Shown here: one piece after another, positions 1-9,752 of the stretch
Layout: the number at the start of each line of letters is the position of its first letter
Numbering within the stretch: the first letter of the stretch is position 1
Source: Prochlorococcus sp. AG-412-I05
GTDB lineage: Bacteria; Cyanobacteriota; Cyanobacteriia; PCC-6307; Cyanobiaceae
DNA length: 64,000 nt
Assembly: GCA_003214855.1 (NCBI GenBank)
Contig: QCLC01000007.1
Span: 20,726 to 84,725 of the forward strand
Reading direction: 5' to 3'
Program-made: the position numbers and the translations under genes
Notes under the pieces: generated by a model
Told to the model about the DNA's origin: nothing
Seen by the model: the letters and a program-made list of their open reading frames with translations, nothing else
Database searches by the model: none

Positions 1-953
1 ACATCCTGAGCATCAGCACTAATTTGTAAAAGCTCAGAAATACTGTCACCACTAACTTTTACAACATTATTATGTTGATCAGCTAAGACAGCTATCCGTT
101 CCAAAGCTGAAATAAAAGCACGCCGATCAACATCGAAGCTCCGAGCAAAACCATCAGGAATTAACTGACGATAGTTAGGATAAGTTCCGTCTAATGTTCG
201 ACTAGTTACCACTTGATCAGCCGCTAAAAATACCACTTGACCTTTATCACAAAACAAACTCACTTGATCATCACCACGCCATCCACCGATCAAGCGCTCC
301 ACTTCCCGCAAAGAGCGAGAAGGAAGCGTTACCGCAAAATTCTCACCTTCATCATCCATCTCAGATGAGACCGTAGTCTCAACAGATAAGGCATCTGCCA
401 AGCTTAAAACTGCAAGGCGATGACCATCAGTTGCCGCTGCTTCCATCGCTTTACCATCAAAATGCAAATGAACTCCTGTTAGTAACTGTTTGGCTTCATC
501 TGAACTGCTAGCAAAAAGAGTTCCTCGAAGAGCTGTCAAAAGAGCCCTCGCATTAACCTTGACAGCCTTACCACTTTCAACAAGAGGTAATTCAGGAAAA
601 TCATCAGCAGACATCCCACGCATCTGATAACTCCCGCTTAAACTTTTGAGCTCTACCTGTTCACCAGCTTCATCAGTTGCCAAAGTGATAGGCGAATCAC
701 TTGAAAGTCTTGAAACAATTTCCCCTAATAGGCGCGCAGGCAAAGTAATCGCGCCACTGGATTCCACCGAGGCAGTCAATGACGTTTGAATACCAAGGCT
801 CAGGTCAAAACCTGTGAGGCTGAGACGATCAGTACCAGCATCAGCAGTGAGAAGCACGTTAGCTAGCACCGGATGAGTAGGCCGTGAGGCCACGGCTCTG
901 CTAACGAGCTGTAGTGCTGTATTGAGTTCAGCCTGTGAGCAAATCAGTTTCAT
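1..953 (-). CDS. dnaN: DNA polymerase III beta subunit (sliding clamp), 3' end cut by window edge
   Basis: Encodes the ring-shaped processivity clamp that tethers the replicative polymerase to DNA. Reading the minus strand from an ATG at 951-953 gives a protein starting MKLICSQAELNTALQLVSRA. It continues through the clamp-family stretches RPTHPVLANVLL, ATDGHRLAVLSL and LDGTYPNYRQLIP. About 317 residues are visible of a family length near 380, so the last part of domain III lies beyond the left edge. There is no frameshift in the visible part. The gene points away from the AT-rich gap at 954-1362. In cyanobacteria dnaN, rather than dnaA, commonly flanks the replication origin. The family call is very secure. 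Confidence 0.97.
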   Translation of the reverse strand, partial: MKLICSQAELNTALQLVSRAVASRPTHPVLANVLLTADAGTDRLSLTGFDLSLGIQTSLTASVESSGAITLPARLLGEIVSRLSSDSPITLATDEAGEQVELKSLSGSYQMRGMSADDFPELPLVESGKAVKVNARALLTALRGTLFASSSDEAKQLLTGVHLHFDGKAMEAAATDGHRLAVLSLADALSVETTVSSEMDDEGENFAVTLPSRSLREVERLIGGWRGDDQVSLFCDKGQVVFLAADQVVTSRTLDGTYPNYRQLIPDGFARSFDVDRRAFISALERIAVLADQHNNVVKVSGDSISELLQISADAQD

Positions 954-1362
954 TGAATCAATGTCACGACTAGAACGAGAACGCTGAAGAGGTCTCCCAC
1001 AATTTCACAAGCCAGCAAGAAGTGCAATGGCAGATCATTCTCATTCATAACCTCCCGGCTTTATTGATTAAATGATTAAAAGAAATTAAAACAATCGTAG
1101 TAGTAGGGCTTGAGGAAATCGTGGAAAATTTAAAAATCCTTTACGGTGACTGGACTCTAATGCTTAGAGACTTCTGGAAAGCACAGTTGGGTATGTGGAG
1201 GGATGGCTTTCTTTCCACATTTTAATTAATTGGGGAAAATGCTGAGCTTTTTAAATGGTTTGGTTTTGGTTCCTTTCCCCCCAGCTTCAATAATGGTTTT
1301 AGCAAGATTTCCACAGTCAGATTATAGATGGTCCATTCGAGCTGTTAATTGCTGTTTAATCC
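954..1362. other. Candidate replication origin (oriC): dnaN-thrC gap with DnaA-box-like sites
   Basis: This gene-free gap of about 400 bp beside dnaN contains three 9-mers one mismatch from the cyanobacterial DnaA box TTTTCCACA: TTTTCCACG on the minus strand (1120-1128), CTTTCCACA on the plus strand (1211-1219) and ATTTCCACA on the plus strand (1307-1315). An AT-rich run at about 1057-1090, nearly free of G and C, could be the unwinding element. No perfect box was seen. Position beside dnaN fits known cyanobacterial origins, for example Synechococcus elongatus. The region must also hold the dnaN promoter. Whether it is the functional origin is an inference. Confidence 0.5.
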
Positions 1363-2469
1363 TCAAAAACCCATGACACGAGCCACAGTGGTTAGATCTG
1401 GATTTAGATCTGCATGAAATGTTGCATCGTTGTTATTGATGGCACAATCTGGATCTTTTAAACCGTTTCCAGTAAGTACACATACAACAGTTGCCCCTGA
1501 AGGGACTTCAGAAGCACGTTTTAATAACCCTGCTACAGAAGCAGCACTAGCAGGTTCACAGAAAATGCCTTCCTCGCGACCAAGTAATTTGTAAGCTTCT
1601 ATTATTTTTTCATCTGAAACATCAAGAAAGGCTCCATTGCTGCTTGATTTTGCAGCAATGGCTTTTTCTTTGTTGACTGGGTTACCTATTCTAATTGCGG
1701 TTGCAATTGTATTTGGATTGTTTACGGTTTGATTGAAAACCAATGGAGCAGAGCCACTTGCTTGGAATCCCATCATTTTTGGTAGAAGTTGACATCTTCC
1801 GGCTTGTTTGTATTCTTGAAAACCCATCCAATAAGCAGTGATGTTGCCAGCATTACCCATTGGGATGCACAGCCATTCAGGCGCTTCTCCGAGAGCATCA
1901 ACAATTTCAAAGGCTGCAGTTTTTTGACCTTGAAGCCTGTATGGGTTGACGGAATTCACCAGAGTTACTGGGTATTTCAAGGCCATTTCTTGAACGATGT
2001 CGAGAGCACGATCAAAATTGCCTCGAATTGCCAGCACCTCGGCGCCATAAACTAAAGCTTGAGCTAACTTTCCTTGCGCTACATAACCGTCTGGAATTAA
2101 TACAAAAGCACGCATACCAGCGCGTCTTGCATATGCAGCAGCAGCAGCAGAGGTGTTGCCTGTACTGGCACATATGACTCCTTCACAATTCGCTTCTTTG
2201 GCCTTGCTGATCGCCATCGTCATGCCTCGGTCCTTAAAGGATCCTGTGGGGTTGAGGCCGTCGTATTTCACGTAGACCTTGACTCCCCTGCCAATCTGTT
2301 CAGCTATGCAGTTGACAGGGATCAATGGCGTCGCTCCTTCTTTGAGAGTCACGACAGGTGTGGTCTCGCTTACCGGTAACCAGGATCTATACGCTTCTAT
2401 TAGCCCAGGCCAATTTTGCATCACAGGGGCTGTGGCGATAGCTGGAGGGAGGTTCTGGCTTAGGGACAC
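1363..2469 (-). CDS. thrC: Threonine synthase
   Basis: PLP-dependent enzyme that converts O-phosphohomoserine to threonine, the last step of threonine synthesis. The 368-residue protein has the PLP-lysine motif GSFKDRGM with Lys79, the serine/threonine-rich phosphate-binding segment CASTGNTSAAAAAYA, and a C-terminal glycine motif near VVCVLTGNGLKD. The length matches the short bacterial threonine synthase class. It is read leftward toward the candidate origin. A 32-bp palindrome lies just upstream of its start, around the stop codon of the neighbouring DUF1400 gene. The gene appears intact. Confidence 0.96.
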   Translation of the reverse strand: MSLSQNLPPAIATAPVMQNWPGLIEAYRSWLPVSETTPVVTLKEGATPLIPVNCIAEQIGRGVKVYVKYDGLNPTGSFKDRGMTMAISKAKEANCEGVICASTGNTSAAAAAYARRAGMRAFVLIPDGYVAQGKLAQALVYGAEVLAIRGNFDRALDIVQEMALKYPVTLVNSVNPYRLQGQKTAAFEIVDALGEAPEWLCIPMGNAGNITAYWMGFQEYKQAGRCQLLPKMMGFQASGSAPLVFNQTVNNPNTIATAIRIGNPVNKEKAIAAKSSSNGAFLDVSDEKIIEAYKLLGREEGIFCEPASAASVAGLLKRASEVPSGATVVCVLTGNGLKDPDCAINNNDATFHADLNPDLTTVARVMGF

Positions 2470-2489
2470 CTACAGAGAGCAGTGTTTAG

Positions 2490-2521
2490 AAGGAATCTAA
2501 GCCTTAAGGCTTAGATTCCTT
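2490..2521. repeat. 32-bp perfect palindrome spanning the stop codon of the DUF1400 gene
   Basis: The two 16-base arms (2490-2505 and 2506-2521) are exact reverse complements. The axis falls in the central TTAA, and the TAA stop of the upstream minus-strand gene lies at the axis (2504-2506). The transcript could form a 14-bp hairpin with a 4-base loop. The base composition is AT-rich and there is no clear U tract on either side, so it is not a textbook intrinsic terminator. It could end or process the transcript between the DUF1400 gene and thrC, or bind a dimeric protein. Confidence 0.7.
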
Positions 2522-3091
2522 AAGACCGTCTAGTGGGGAATCAGAAAAGAATTTCACTAGACCAGCGATTGATTCAGCTTTTTGCATGATTCCAAAGAGA
2601 GCCGGTAGGTTTACTGTCATTGTTTGGTTGGGATAGGCTTGTAGAAAGTGGATGGCATTAAGATCGCCCTTTCCTATTTGCATGCCATTGATGACTCCAG
2701 CTCTGAATGCTGGAACGCTTATCGAAGGGTTTGGCACGTTGAGAGGGTAGATGATTTTGGATATGCGGTTGATGATTACGTTGCCAATGCGGGTTGTCAT
2801 TAATCGACTGGTAAGCCCTATAGGAAGTTCTATCTTTTTATTGAGGAGCTTGGAAACAGTTTCTGGGTTTTGTCGACTGAATTTCAGGGCATCTTTTAAA
2901 AGGCCTCTGGCTTTTCCTGTTTTTGCTAGATATTCCAAATCTGACACTGAGATTGAGCGGCGGAAGGCACCACTCACGAAGGCCACTTGTTTGGCTGCTT
3001 CTGCTTTCGGCATCGTTGAAAACAGACTTAATCCCAAACCTAGGCAGATAGCCATGAGAAATCGGTAAGAATGTTTTTTGGATTGATTCAT
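2504..3091 (-). CDS. Stand-alone DUF1400 exported protein
   Basis: The 195-residue protein starts with a basic N-terminus and a hydrophobic segment ending near MPKAEA, a likely signal peptide cleaved after about residue 32. The rest, from VAFVSGAFRRSISVSDLEYLAKTG to about residue 170, resembles the DUF1400 domain. In cyanobacteria that domain usually sits at the N-terminus of alpha/beta hydrolases such as the one at 9752-11269. Here no hydrolase domain follows, since the frame stops soon after the domain. It may be a domain-only paralogue, or a gene that lost its catalytic half. The function is unknown, and periplasmic or thylakoid-lumen location is an inference. Confidence 0.75.
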   Translation of the reverse strand: MNQSKKHSYRFLMAICLGLGLSLFSTMPKAEAAKQVAFVSGAFRRSISVSDLEYLAKTGKARGLLKDALKFSRQNPETVSKLLNKKIELPIGLTSRLMTTRIGNVIINRISKIIYPLNVPNPSISVPAFRAGVINGMQIGKGDLNAIHFLQAYPNQTMTVNLPALFGIMQKAESIAGLVKFFSDSPLDGLKESKP

Positions 3092-3115
3092 TAGTGAACC
3101 CTTTAGTCACAGAAT

Positions 3116-5005
3116 TTAGGGTGAAACTCCTGCTGCTACCTTGACAAGACGGACAACACCACGTTCGGCGAGACCCTGCGCAACTTTTATACCCATTTTG
3201 TGGGTGTTAGGTTCGCGGATCAGTCTTGGTAGGCGGCTGAGGACTAGTTCAGGAGTGAAGCCTGGCAGGTTTTGCAAGATAGCGATCAGTTGCCGAATTG
3301 GTTCTAAATCAAGCAGTGATTCATCGTCAGAATTTTCAGATTCCGAACCAAAGGCTATAAGTGGAGGTTGCAAGGATCGAGGTAGGTTACGACCCAGACG
3401 TTGAAATGTTTGCCAGCCAAAGGCGTCAAGGCGGTTGATTAGTGCTTCAACAAGTTGCTCTCTTAAGAGACCACCGTTAATTGAGAAGAGGAAATCGATG
3501 ACCTGATCCATTAAGTTGTCCAAGTCGAGCTGGGCTTGGCTTGCTGCACTTGCTACAAGGTTTTCTAGTCGAGTCCAGCGGAAGATTTCTCCGTCAAACA
3601 GCATTTCTTTGAGGCTTTGGCGTAATTGAGGGTCGGGATCTTCCATGAGGCGTCGAGCGAAGTAAGGATAAGCGGCACCAAGAATTTTGAATTCGGAATC
3701 TACGCTTAATGCGATGCCTTCAAGTGTTATTAGTGAACGAATAATTAATGCGTAGTATGGAGGTACCTTGAAAGGGAACTTGTACATTACCCCAGAGAGG
3801 TCATCAGTTACGCTTTTGAAATCAAGGCGACTTACACCCATCTCCAGAGCTTGGCTGAAGACACTTTCAAACGCGGGTACAATTGGTTCGAGATTGACAT
3901 CCTCTGCTAGAAAACCGAGCTTTACAAAATCACGTGAAAGGTTGTTGAAATTACGGTTTACCAGATGTACCACTGCTTCAATTAAGCCTGTACGTGATTC
4001 TCGGCTCACCTCACTCATCATTCCAAAATCGAGGTAGCAGAGTCGCCCATCGGCCAGAGCAAGAAGGTTGCCTGGATGTGGATCAGCGTGGAAAAAACCG
4101 TGTTCCAGCAACTGTTGCAAGCTGCAGTTAACTCCGACTTCAACCATATTATTGGGATCGATTCCTAGCTCTCTCACTGCCTCTAGATTAGTGAGCTTTA
4201 CTCCATCAATCCATTCCATTGTAAGTACTCGACGGCTAGTCGCTTGTCGATAGATTATTGGTACAGCGATGCGTTGATTATGGCTGTGAAGTGTGCGGAA
4301 ACGCTCTGCATTGGCAGCTTCATTGAGATAATCCATCTCTTCAAATACTCTTCGGCCTAGCTCATCAATCAGCGCCACAAGATCACTACGTATCAATCTC
4401 ACATTCCTTTTTAGCCATGCGGCAATGTTCCGTACGATGTAGAGATCAAGGGTGATTTGTTCACGAAGTCCTGGTCGTTGTACCTTGACGGCCACCTGTT
4501 GACCTCCTTTGAGTACGCCTCGGTGGACCTGTCCTAGAGATGCGGCAGAGATGGGCTCTTTGTCGAGTTGTTCGTAAATCTCTTCGATTGGTGCTTCAAG
4601 GTCTTCTTCTATGCAGGCCATAGCCAAAACACTTTCGAAGCCTGGCAATTGGTCTTGAAGTTGTGAAAGCTCTTCCAGTAGTACTGGTGGTACGAGATCT
4701 GGTCGACTGGAAAGAGCTTGTCCGGCCTTAATGAAAGCAGGGCCAAGTTCTACCAAAAGTTCCGCAAATTCTCGTGCTCGATCCCGAGCACGATTGGCAT
4801 CGTTCAGTAAGCCAAAAACTTTGTCCCCTGCTAAGCCAATCAGGAAGAGACCAATTGGTAGAAGTGTTTGCCATAGTCGGCTCAACAGGCGCTGTGGATG
4901 GCCGGCATAAATTCTGGTAATTGCAGCAGGATCGTATTCAAGTAGGCCTGCCGCCTCGATGAAATCCCCGAGTTCTGTTTCCATCCTGAGTGGGGTCTTG
5001 ATCAT
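3116..5005 (-). CDS. UbiB/ABC1 family atypical kinase
   Basis: The 629-residue protein belongs to the ABC1/AarF/UbiB/ADCK family, atypical kinase-like ATPases linked to quinone and prenyl-lipid metabolism. It shows the family KxGQ motif (FIKAGQALSSRPDLVP, around residue 92), the nucleotide-pocket stretch GQQVAVKVQRPGL, and the catalytic-loop region HGFFHADPHPGNLL followed by the metal-binding YLDFGM. A C-terminal extension of about 200 residues follows, as in cyanobacterial and plastid members. It is transcribed divergently from recN, with about 58 bp between the two starts. The substrate cannot be read from the sequence. Confidence 0.93.
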   Translation of the reverse strand: MIKTPLRMETELGDFIEAAGLLEYDPAAITRIYAGHPQRLLSRLWQTLLPIGLFLIGLAGDKVFGLLNDANRARDRAREFAELLVELGPAFIKAGQALSSRPDLVPPVLLEELSQLQDQLPGFESVLAMACIEEDLEAPIEEIYEQLDKEPISAASLGQVHRGVLKGGQQVAVKVQRPGLREQITLDLYIVRNIAAWLKRNVRLIRSDLVALIDELGRRVFEEMDYLNEAANAERFRTLHSHNQRIAVPIIYRQATSRRVLTMEWIDGVKLTNLEAVRELGIDPNNMVEVGVNCSLQQLLEHGFFHADPHPGNLLALADGRLCYLDFGMMSEVSRESRTGLIEAVVHLVNRNFNNLSRDFVKLGFLAEDVNLEPIVPAFESVFSQALEMGVSRLDFKSVTDDLSGVMYKFPFKVPPYYALIIRSLITLEGIALSVDSEFKILGAAYPYFARRLMEDPDPQLRQSLKEMLFDGEIFRWTRLENLVASAASQAQLDLDNLMDQVIDFLFSINGGLLREQLVEALINRLDAFGWQTFQRLGRNLPRSLQPPLIAFGSESENSDDESLLDLEPIRQLIAILQNLPGFTPELVLSRLPRLIREPNTHKMGIKVAQGLAERGVVRLVKVAAGVSP

Positions 5006-5063
5006 CCCCCCCTTCTAAACGAACCGTGCTGCCGCTACGGTCGGAATCATCACAGGGCTGGAC

Positions 5064-6746
5064 GTGCTCACCGGTCTGCTGCTGCAGAACATCGCACTGA
5101 TCGAGAGTCTTGAACTGGAGTTCAGCTCTGGCTTTACGGTGCTTACCGGCGAGACCGGCGCAGGCAAGTCGATCCTTCTCGATGCCCTCGATGCGGTGCT
5201 GGGTGGAGCGCAGGGGGCCGGCGGTGTTCGTTTGCTGCGCGCTGGTTCTGATCGAGCCAGGATCGAAGCTGCGTTTCAACTCAGCCCTGCGCTTGAACAG
5301 TGGTTGATCGAGGCTGAGTTTGACCCTGAAGAGGAGCTCCTGATCAGCCGTGAATGGAAACGGCAGGAGAGTGATCGCTTCTCCAGTCGCTGCCGGCTGA
5401 ACGGCAGCACGGTGAATCGTCAGCAGTTACTTGAGCTCAGACCGCTGCTGATTGATCTCACTGTTCAGGGCCAGATCCAGTTGTTGTCGCGTGCGGGGCA
5501 GCAACGGTTATGGCTGGACCGTCTCGGTGGTTCTTCGCTGGCAGAGGTCAAGGCACAGGTGGCTGATGCCTGGACGGACTGGCGCGTTGCTGCAGATGCC
5601 CTGATGGCTCTCGAGCAGGAACAGCAGCGTTCCGAACAGGAGCGGGCTGAACAGGAGGAGCAGTTGGAGCAGCTTCAAGCTGCTGATCTCGAGGATCCAG
5701 ACGAGCAGCAGCGGCTGGAGCAGGATCAGGATCGCCTCGTTCATGGCGTGAGGCTTCTCGAGGGTCTGGCCCTGCTGTTTGGGCGTCTCCGCGATGGTGC
5801 GGATCAGGGGCCCTCTCTGCAGGATCACTTCTCGGCGTCCATCCAGGAGCTGCAGGCCATGGCCCAGCTGGATGGTTCCCTGGAGCCGCTGCGGGATCAG
5901 GCTCTGGATCTCGGGGCCGGTGTTGACGCCTTGCTGCGCTCCCTCGATCAATACGGTCTGGCGCTCGAGAGCGATCCAGATCATCTGGAGCGGATCCAAG
6001 AGCGCCTGTCGGTTCTAAAACGCCTGCAGCGCCGCTATGGCCTTGATCTGGCCGGTTTGATTCAGCGTCGCGATGACCTGCTTCAGCGTCTGGGTGCTGA
6101 AGGATTCGCGGCTGATCTCGCCTGCCTGCATCAGGACGAGAACAACCGACGCCAGAGCCGTGATCAAGCCAATGCGGCGTTGCATCGCGAGCGTTCCAAT
6201 GCAGCGGAGGCTCTGGAGGCCTCGTTGCTTGAGTTGTTGTCCCCTATGGGCCTGGCCAACGTGCGTTTCAAGGTGGATCTCACCCCCTGTGATCCCGCTG
6301 ACCATGGTGCGGATGCTGTCCAATTCCTGTTTTCTGCCAATCCCGGCCAACCGATGGCACCGCTGACGGAGGTGGCGTCCGGCGGTGAGATGTCCCGTTT
6401 TCTGCTGGCGCTCAAGACCACCCTTGCCGCAGTCGACGGGTCTAGCACGCTGTTGTTTGACGAGATTGATGCTGGCGTCAGTGGACGCGTCAGTGGAGCG
6501 ATGGCGGATCTTCTTCAGACCCTGGCGCGTCAACGCCAGGTGTTTTGCGTCACCCACCAACCGCTCGTGGCGGCCGTGGCCGATCACCATTTCCGGGTCA
6601 GTAAGCATGTGCAGGACGGCGTGACCCACTCGCGAGTGTCCCGACTGCGGGACACTCAGGAACGCCGCCAGGAGCTAGCTGACCTCGCTGGTGGCGATCA
6701 GGCGGATGCCTATGCAGCGAGCCTGCTGGACCAGCGAACAGCTTGA
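5064..6746 (+). CDS. recN: DNA repair ATPase RecN
   Basis: SMC-like ATPase that acts in recombinational repair of double-strand breaks. The 560-residue protein has a Walker A motif, GETGAGKS (residues 29-36), a Gln/Glu/Leu-rich coiled-coil middle, and a C-terminal ABC signature region (SGGEMSRFLLALK) with Walker B LLFDEIDAGVSG. The start is GTG at 5064, which places the conserved LLLQNIALI segment at the N-terminus. Sampled 60-bp lines are about 58-68% GC, against about 50% or less in the surrounding genes. Codons favour CTG, GCC and CGC, so this gene lies within a foreign-looking block that continues into uvrA. Confidence 0.95.
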   Translation: MLTGLLLQNIALIESLELEFSSGFTVLTGETGAGKSILLDALDAVLGGAQGAGGVRLLRAGSDRARIEAAFQLSPALEQWLIEAEFDPEEELLISREWKRQESDRFSSRCRLNGSTVNRQQLLELRPLLIDLTVQGQIQLLSRAGQQRLWLDRLGGSSLAEVKAQVADAWTDWRVAADALMALEQEQQRSEQERAEQEEQLEQLQAADLEDPDEQQRLEQDQDRLVHGVRLLEGLALLFGRLRDGADQGPSLQDHFSASIQELQAMAQLDGSLEPLRDQALDLGAGVDALLRSLDQYGLALESDPDHLERIQERLSVLKRLQRRYGLDLAGLIQRRDDLLQRLGAEGFAADLACLHQDENNRRQSRDQANAALHRERSNAAEALEASLLELLSPMGLANVRFKVDLTPCDPADHGADAVQFLFSANPGQPMAPLTEVASGGEMSRFLLALKTTLAAVDGSSTLLFDEIDAGVSGRVSGAMADLLQTLARQRQVFCVTHQPLVAAVADHHFRVSKHVQDGVTHSRVSRLRDTQERRQELADLAGGDQADAYAASLLDQRTA

Positions 6747-6791
6747 AGGTTTCGGTTCTTCCTAAGCTCTTGAGCTTTCCAACGGGTCCTG

Positions 6792-9752
6792 ATGGCGCGA
6801 GCTGCTGCCAAGATCGCTGAATCAGCTGTCCCGCTGGCGACTCAGGACGATGTGATTCGCGTGAGGGGTGCCCGGCAGCACAACCTCAAGAACGTCGACC
6901 TCACCATCCCCCGCAACAAGCTGGTGGTGTTTACCGGAGTCAGTGGCAGCGGCAAGAGTTCGCTGGCCTTCGACACGATCTTTGCGGAGGGACAACGCCG
7001 CTATGTCGAAAGTCTGTCGGCCTATGCCCGGCAGTTCTTAGGGCAGGTGGATAAGCCCGATGTCGATGCGATCGAGGGTCTCTCGCCGGCGATCTCGATC
7101 GACCAGAAATCCACCAGTCACAACCCGCGGTCCACGGTGGGCACCGTCACGGAGATTCAGGACTACCTCCGTTTGCTGTTCGGTCGCGCTGGCGAACCCC
7201 ATTGCCCCAAATGCGGCCGCTCGATTAAGCCGCAGAGCATCGACGAGATGGTCGATCAGATCCTTCTGTTGCCGGAAGGGACCCGCTATCAGTTGTTGGC
7301 GCCGGTGGTGCGCGGCAAGAAGGGCACCCACACCAAGCTGATCAGTGGCCTGGCAGCAGAGGGTTTCGCTCGGGTGCGCATCAACGGTGAGGTGCGCGAG
7401 CTGGCCGACAACATTGAGCTGGACAAGAACCACAGCCACAACATCGAAGTGGTGGTCGATCGTCTTGTCGCCCGTGAGGGGATCCAGGAACGGCTGACCG
7501 ATTCCCTCCGCACGGCCCTCAAACGCGGCGATGGTTTGGCGCTGGTGGAGGTCGTGCCCAAGAAGGGTGAGGAACTTCCCGACGGCGTTGAGCGGGAGCG
7601 TCTCTATTCCGAGAACTTCGCCTGCCCGGTGCATGGCGCTGTGATGGAGGAACTGTCGCCACGGCTGTTTTCCTTCAACAGCCCCTATGGCGCCTGTGAG
7701 GCTTGCCATGGCATTGGCCATCTGCGCAAATTCACCGTGGACCGGGTGATTCCGGATCCATCCCAGCCGGTGTACTCCGCTGTTGCTCCCTGGGCGGAAA
7801 AAGACAACAGCTATTACTTCTCACTGCTCTATTCAGTGGGTGAAGCCTTTGGCTTTGAGATCAGGACCCCATGGAATGAGCTCACGGACGAACAGCGGGA
7901 TGTGCTGCTCAATGGAAGCCGCGAACCGATTCTGATTCAGGCCGACAGCCGGTATCGCAAGGGCAAAGGGGGGTATACCCGCCCGTTTGAGGGCATTCTT
8001 CCAATCCTTGAGCGGCAGTTCCGTGATGCCAGCGGAGAAGCCCAGCGCCAGAAGTTGGAGAAGTACCTCGAGCTGGTTCCTTGTGAAGCCTGTGGCGGTC
8101 AGCGGCTCCGACCCGAAGCCCTGGCGGTGAAGGTGGGTCCTTATCGGATTACTGAGCTCACTTCTATCAGTGTGGCGCTGACTCTTGAACGCATCGAAAA
8201 GCTTATGGGCGTTGGTGCAGCCAATGGGGCTGAGCCTTTGCTCAATTCACGTCAGATCCAGATCGGTGATTTGGTCTTGCGTGAGATTCGTATGCGTCTT
8301 CGTTTTCTTCTCGATGTTGGGCTCGAATATCTCAGTTTGGATCGACCCGCGATGACCTTATCTGGCGGCGAGGCTCAGAGGATTCGTTTGGCGACACAGA
8401 TCGGCGCTGGTCTTACGGGGGTGCTTTATGTGCTTGATGAACCAAGCATTGGTTTGCATCAGCGGGACAATGATCGTTTGTTAGCCACGCTCAGACGTTT
8501 AAGGGATCTGGGTAACACTTTATTGGTGGTAGAACACGATGAGGACACCATTCGCGCTGCTGACCATCTTGTCGATATTGGTCCAGGGGCAGGGGTGCAT
8601 GGGGGTCATATTGTTGTTGAAGGATCTTTGGATCATCTGTTGATGGCTGAAGAATCTTTGACAGGTGCATATCTCAGTGGCCGCCGCTCTATTCCTACAC
8701 CTAGAGAGAGGAGAGAAGGAAGCAGTCGCAGGCTTCGTTTGATTGATTGTGATCGCAATAATCTTAAAAATCTCACCGTAGATTTTCCTTTAGGGCGACT
8801 CGTTGCGGTCACAGGAGTCAGTGGTAGTGGTAAAAGCACTTTGGTGAATGAGTTGCTTCATCCTGCCTTAGATCACAGTTTGGGTTTCAAGGTGCCTTTT
8901 CCTCAAGGCTTGGGCGAGTTGCGAGGTGTCAATGCGATCGACAAGGTGATCGTGATTGACCAGTCTCCAATCGGCCGTACACCGCGTTCTAATCCAGCCA
9001 CCTACACCGGTGCGTTTGATCCGATTCGTCAGGTCTTTGCTGCTTCCGTTGAGGCAAAGGCTCGTGGTTATCAGGTGGGTCAGTTTAGTTTCAATGTGAA
9101 AGGTGGTCGCTGTGAGGCTTGTCGGGGTCAAGGGGTGAATGTGATTGAAATGAACTTTTTGCCAGATGTTTATGTTCAGTGCGATGTCTGCAAAGGTGCT
9201 CGATTTAATCGGGAGACTTTACAGGTCACTTACAAGGGAAACACCATTGCAGATGTTTTGCAGATGACGGTTGAGCAGGCTGCTGAGGTTTTTTCTGCTA
9301 TTCCCCAGGCGGCTGATCGATTGCGCACGTTGGTTGATGTGGGACTTGGATATGTGAAGTTAGGTCAGCCTGCGCCCACGCTTTCAGGTGGTGAAGCTCA
9401 ACGTGTGAAGCTTGCTACCGAGCTCTCAAAGCGCGCTACTGGAAAAACCCTTTATTTGATTGATGAACCAACCACTGGCCTCAGTTTTTACGACGTGCAT
9501 AAGTTGATGGATGTTATGCAGCGTCTTGTTGATAAAGGAAATTCAATTATCGTGATAGAACACAACTTGGATGTAATTCGTTGTTCTGATTGGATTATTG
9601 ATCTTGGCCCTGAAGGAGGAGATTGTGGTGGCGATCTTCTGGTCACGGGGACTCCAGAAGAGGTTGCATCCCATCCCACTAGCCATACGGGGCATTATCT
9701 CAAGACGGTGTTAGCGAAGCATCCTCCTGAGACTGTGTCTGTTGCAGCTTGA
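6792..9752 (+). CDS. uvrA: Excinuclease ABC subunit A
   Basis: Damage-recognition ATPase of nucleotide excision repair; it loads UvrB on distorted DNA. The 986-residue protein has two ABC modules. Walker A motifs are GVSGSGKSS (about residues 49-57) and a second GVSGSGKST, and there are two SGGEAQR signatures. Zinc-binding segments are CPVHG...CEACHG, with a His in place of one Cys as I recall for cyanobacterial UvrA, and CEACRG...CDVCKG. The first 1.35 kb are GC-rich (about 60%) like recN. From about 8150 the composition falls to about 45-52% with T-ending codons. The reading frame is intact across the change, which suggests a recombination junction inside the gene. Confidence 0.97.
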   Translation: MARAAAKIAESAVPLATQDDVIRVRGARQHNLKNVDLTIPRNKLVVFTGVSGSGKSSLAFDTIFAEGQRRYVESLSAYARQFLGQVDKPDVDAIEGLSPAISIDQKSTSHNPRSTVGTVTEIQDYLRLLFGRAGEPHCPKCGRSIKPQSIDEMVDQILLLPEGTRYQLLAPVVRGKKGTHTKLISGLAAEGFARVRINGEVRELADNIELDKNHSHNIEVVVDRLVAREGIQERLTDSLRTALKRGDGLALVEVVPKKGEELPDGVERERLYSENFACPVHGAVMEELSPRLFSFNSPYGACEACHGIGHLRKFTVDRVIPDPSQPVYSAVAPWAEKDNSYYFSLLYSVGEAFGFEIRTPWNELTDEQRDVLLNGSREPILIQADSRYRKGKGGYTRPFEGILPILERQFRDASGEAQRQKLEKYLELVPCEACGGQRLRPEALAVKVGPYRITELTSISVALTLERIEKLMGVGAANGAEPLLNSRQIQIGDLVLREIRMRLRFLLDVGLEYLSLDRPAMTLSGGEAQRIRLATQIGAGLTGVLYVLDEPSIGLHQRDNDRLLATLRRLRDLGNTLLVVEHDEDTIRAADHLVDIGPGAGVHGGHIVVEGSLDHLLMAEESLTGAYLSGRRSIPTPRERREGSSRRLRLIDCDRNNLKNLTVDFPLGRLVAVTGVSGSGKSTLVNELLHPALDHSLGFKVPFPQGLGELRGVNAIDKVIVIDQSPIGRTPRSNPATYTGAFDPIRQVFAASVEAKARGYQVGQFSFNVKGGRCEACRGQGVNVIEMNFLPDVYVQCDVCKGARFNRETLQVTYKGNTIADVLQMTVEQAAEVFSAIPQAADRLRTLVDVGLGYVKLGQPAPTLSGGEAQRVKLATELSKRATGKTLYLIDEPTTGLSFYDVHKLMDVMQRLVDKGNSIIVIEHNLDVIRCSDWIIDLGPEGGDCGGDLLVTGTPEEVASHPTSHTGHYLKTVLAKHPPETVSVAA

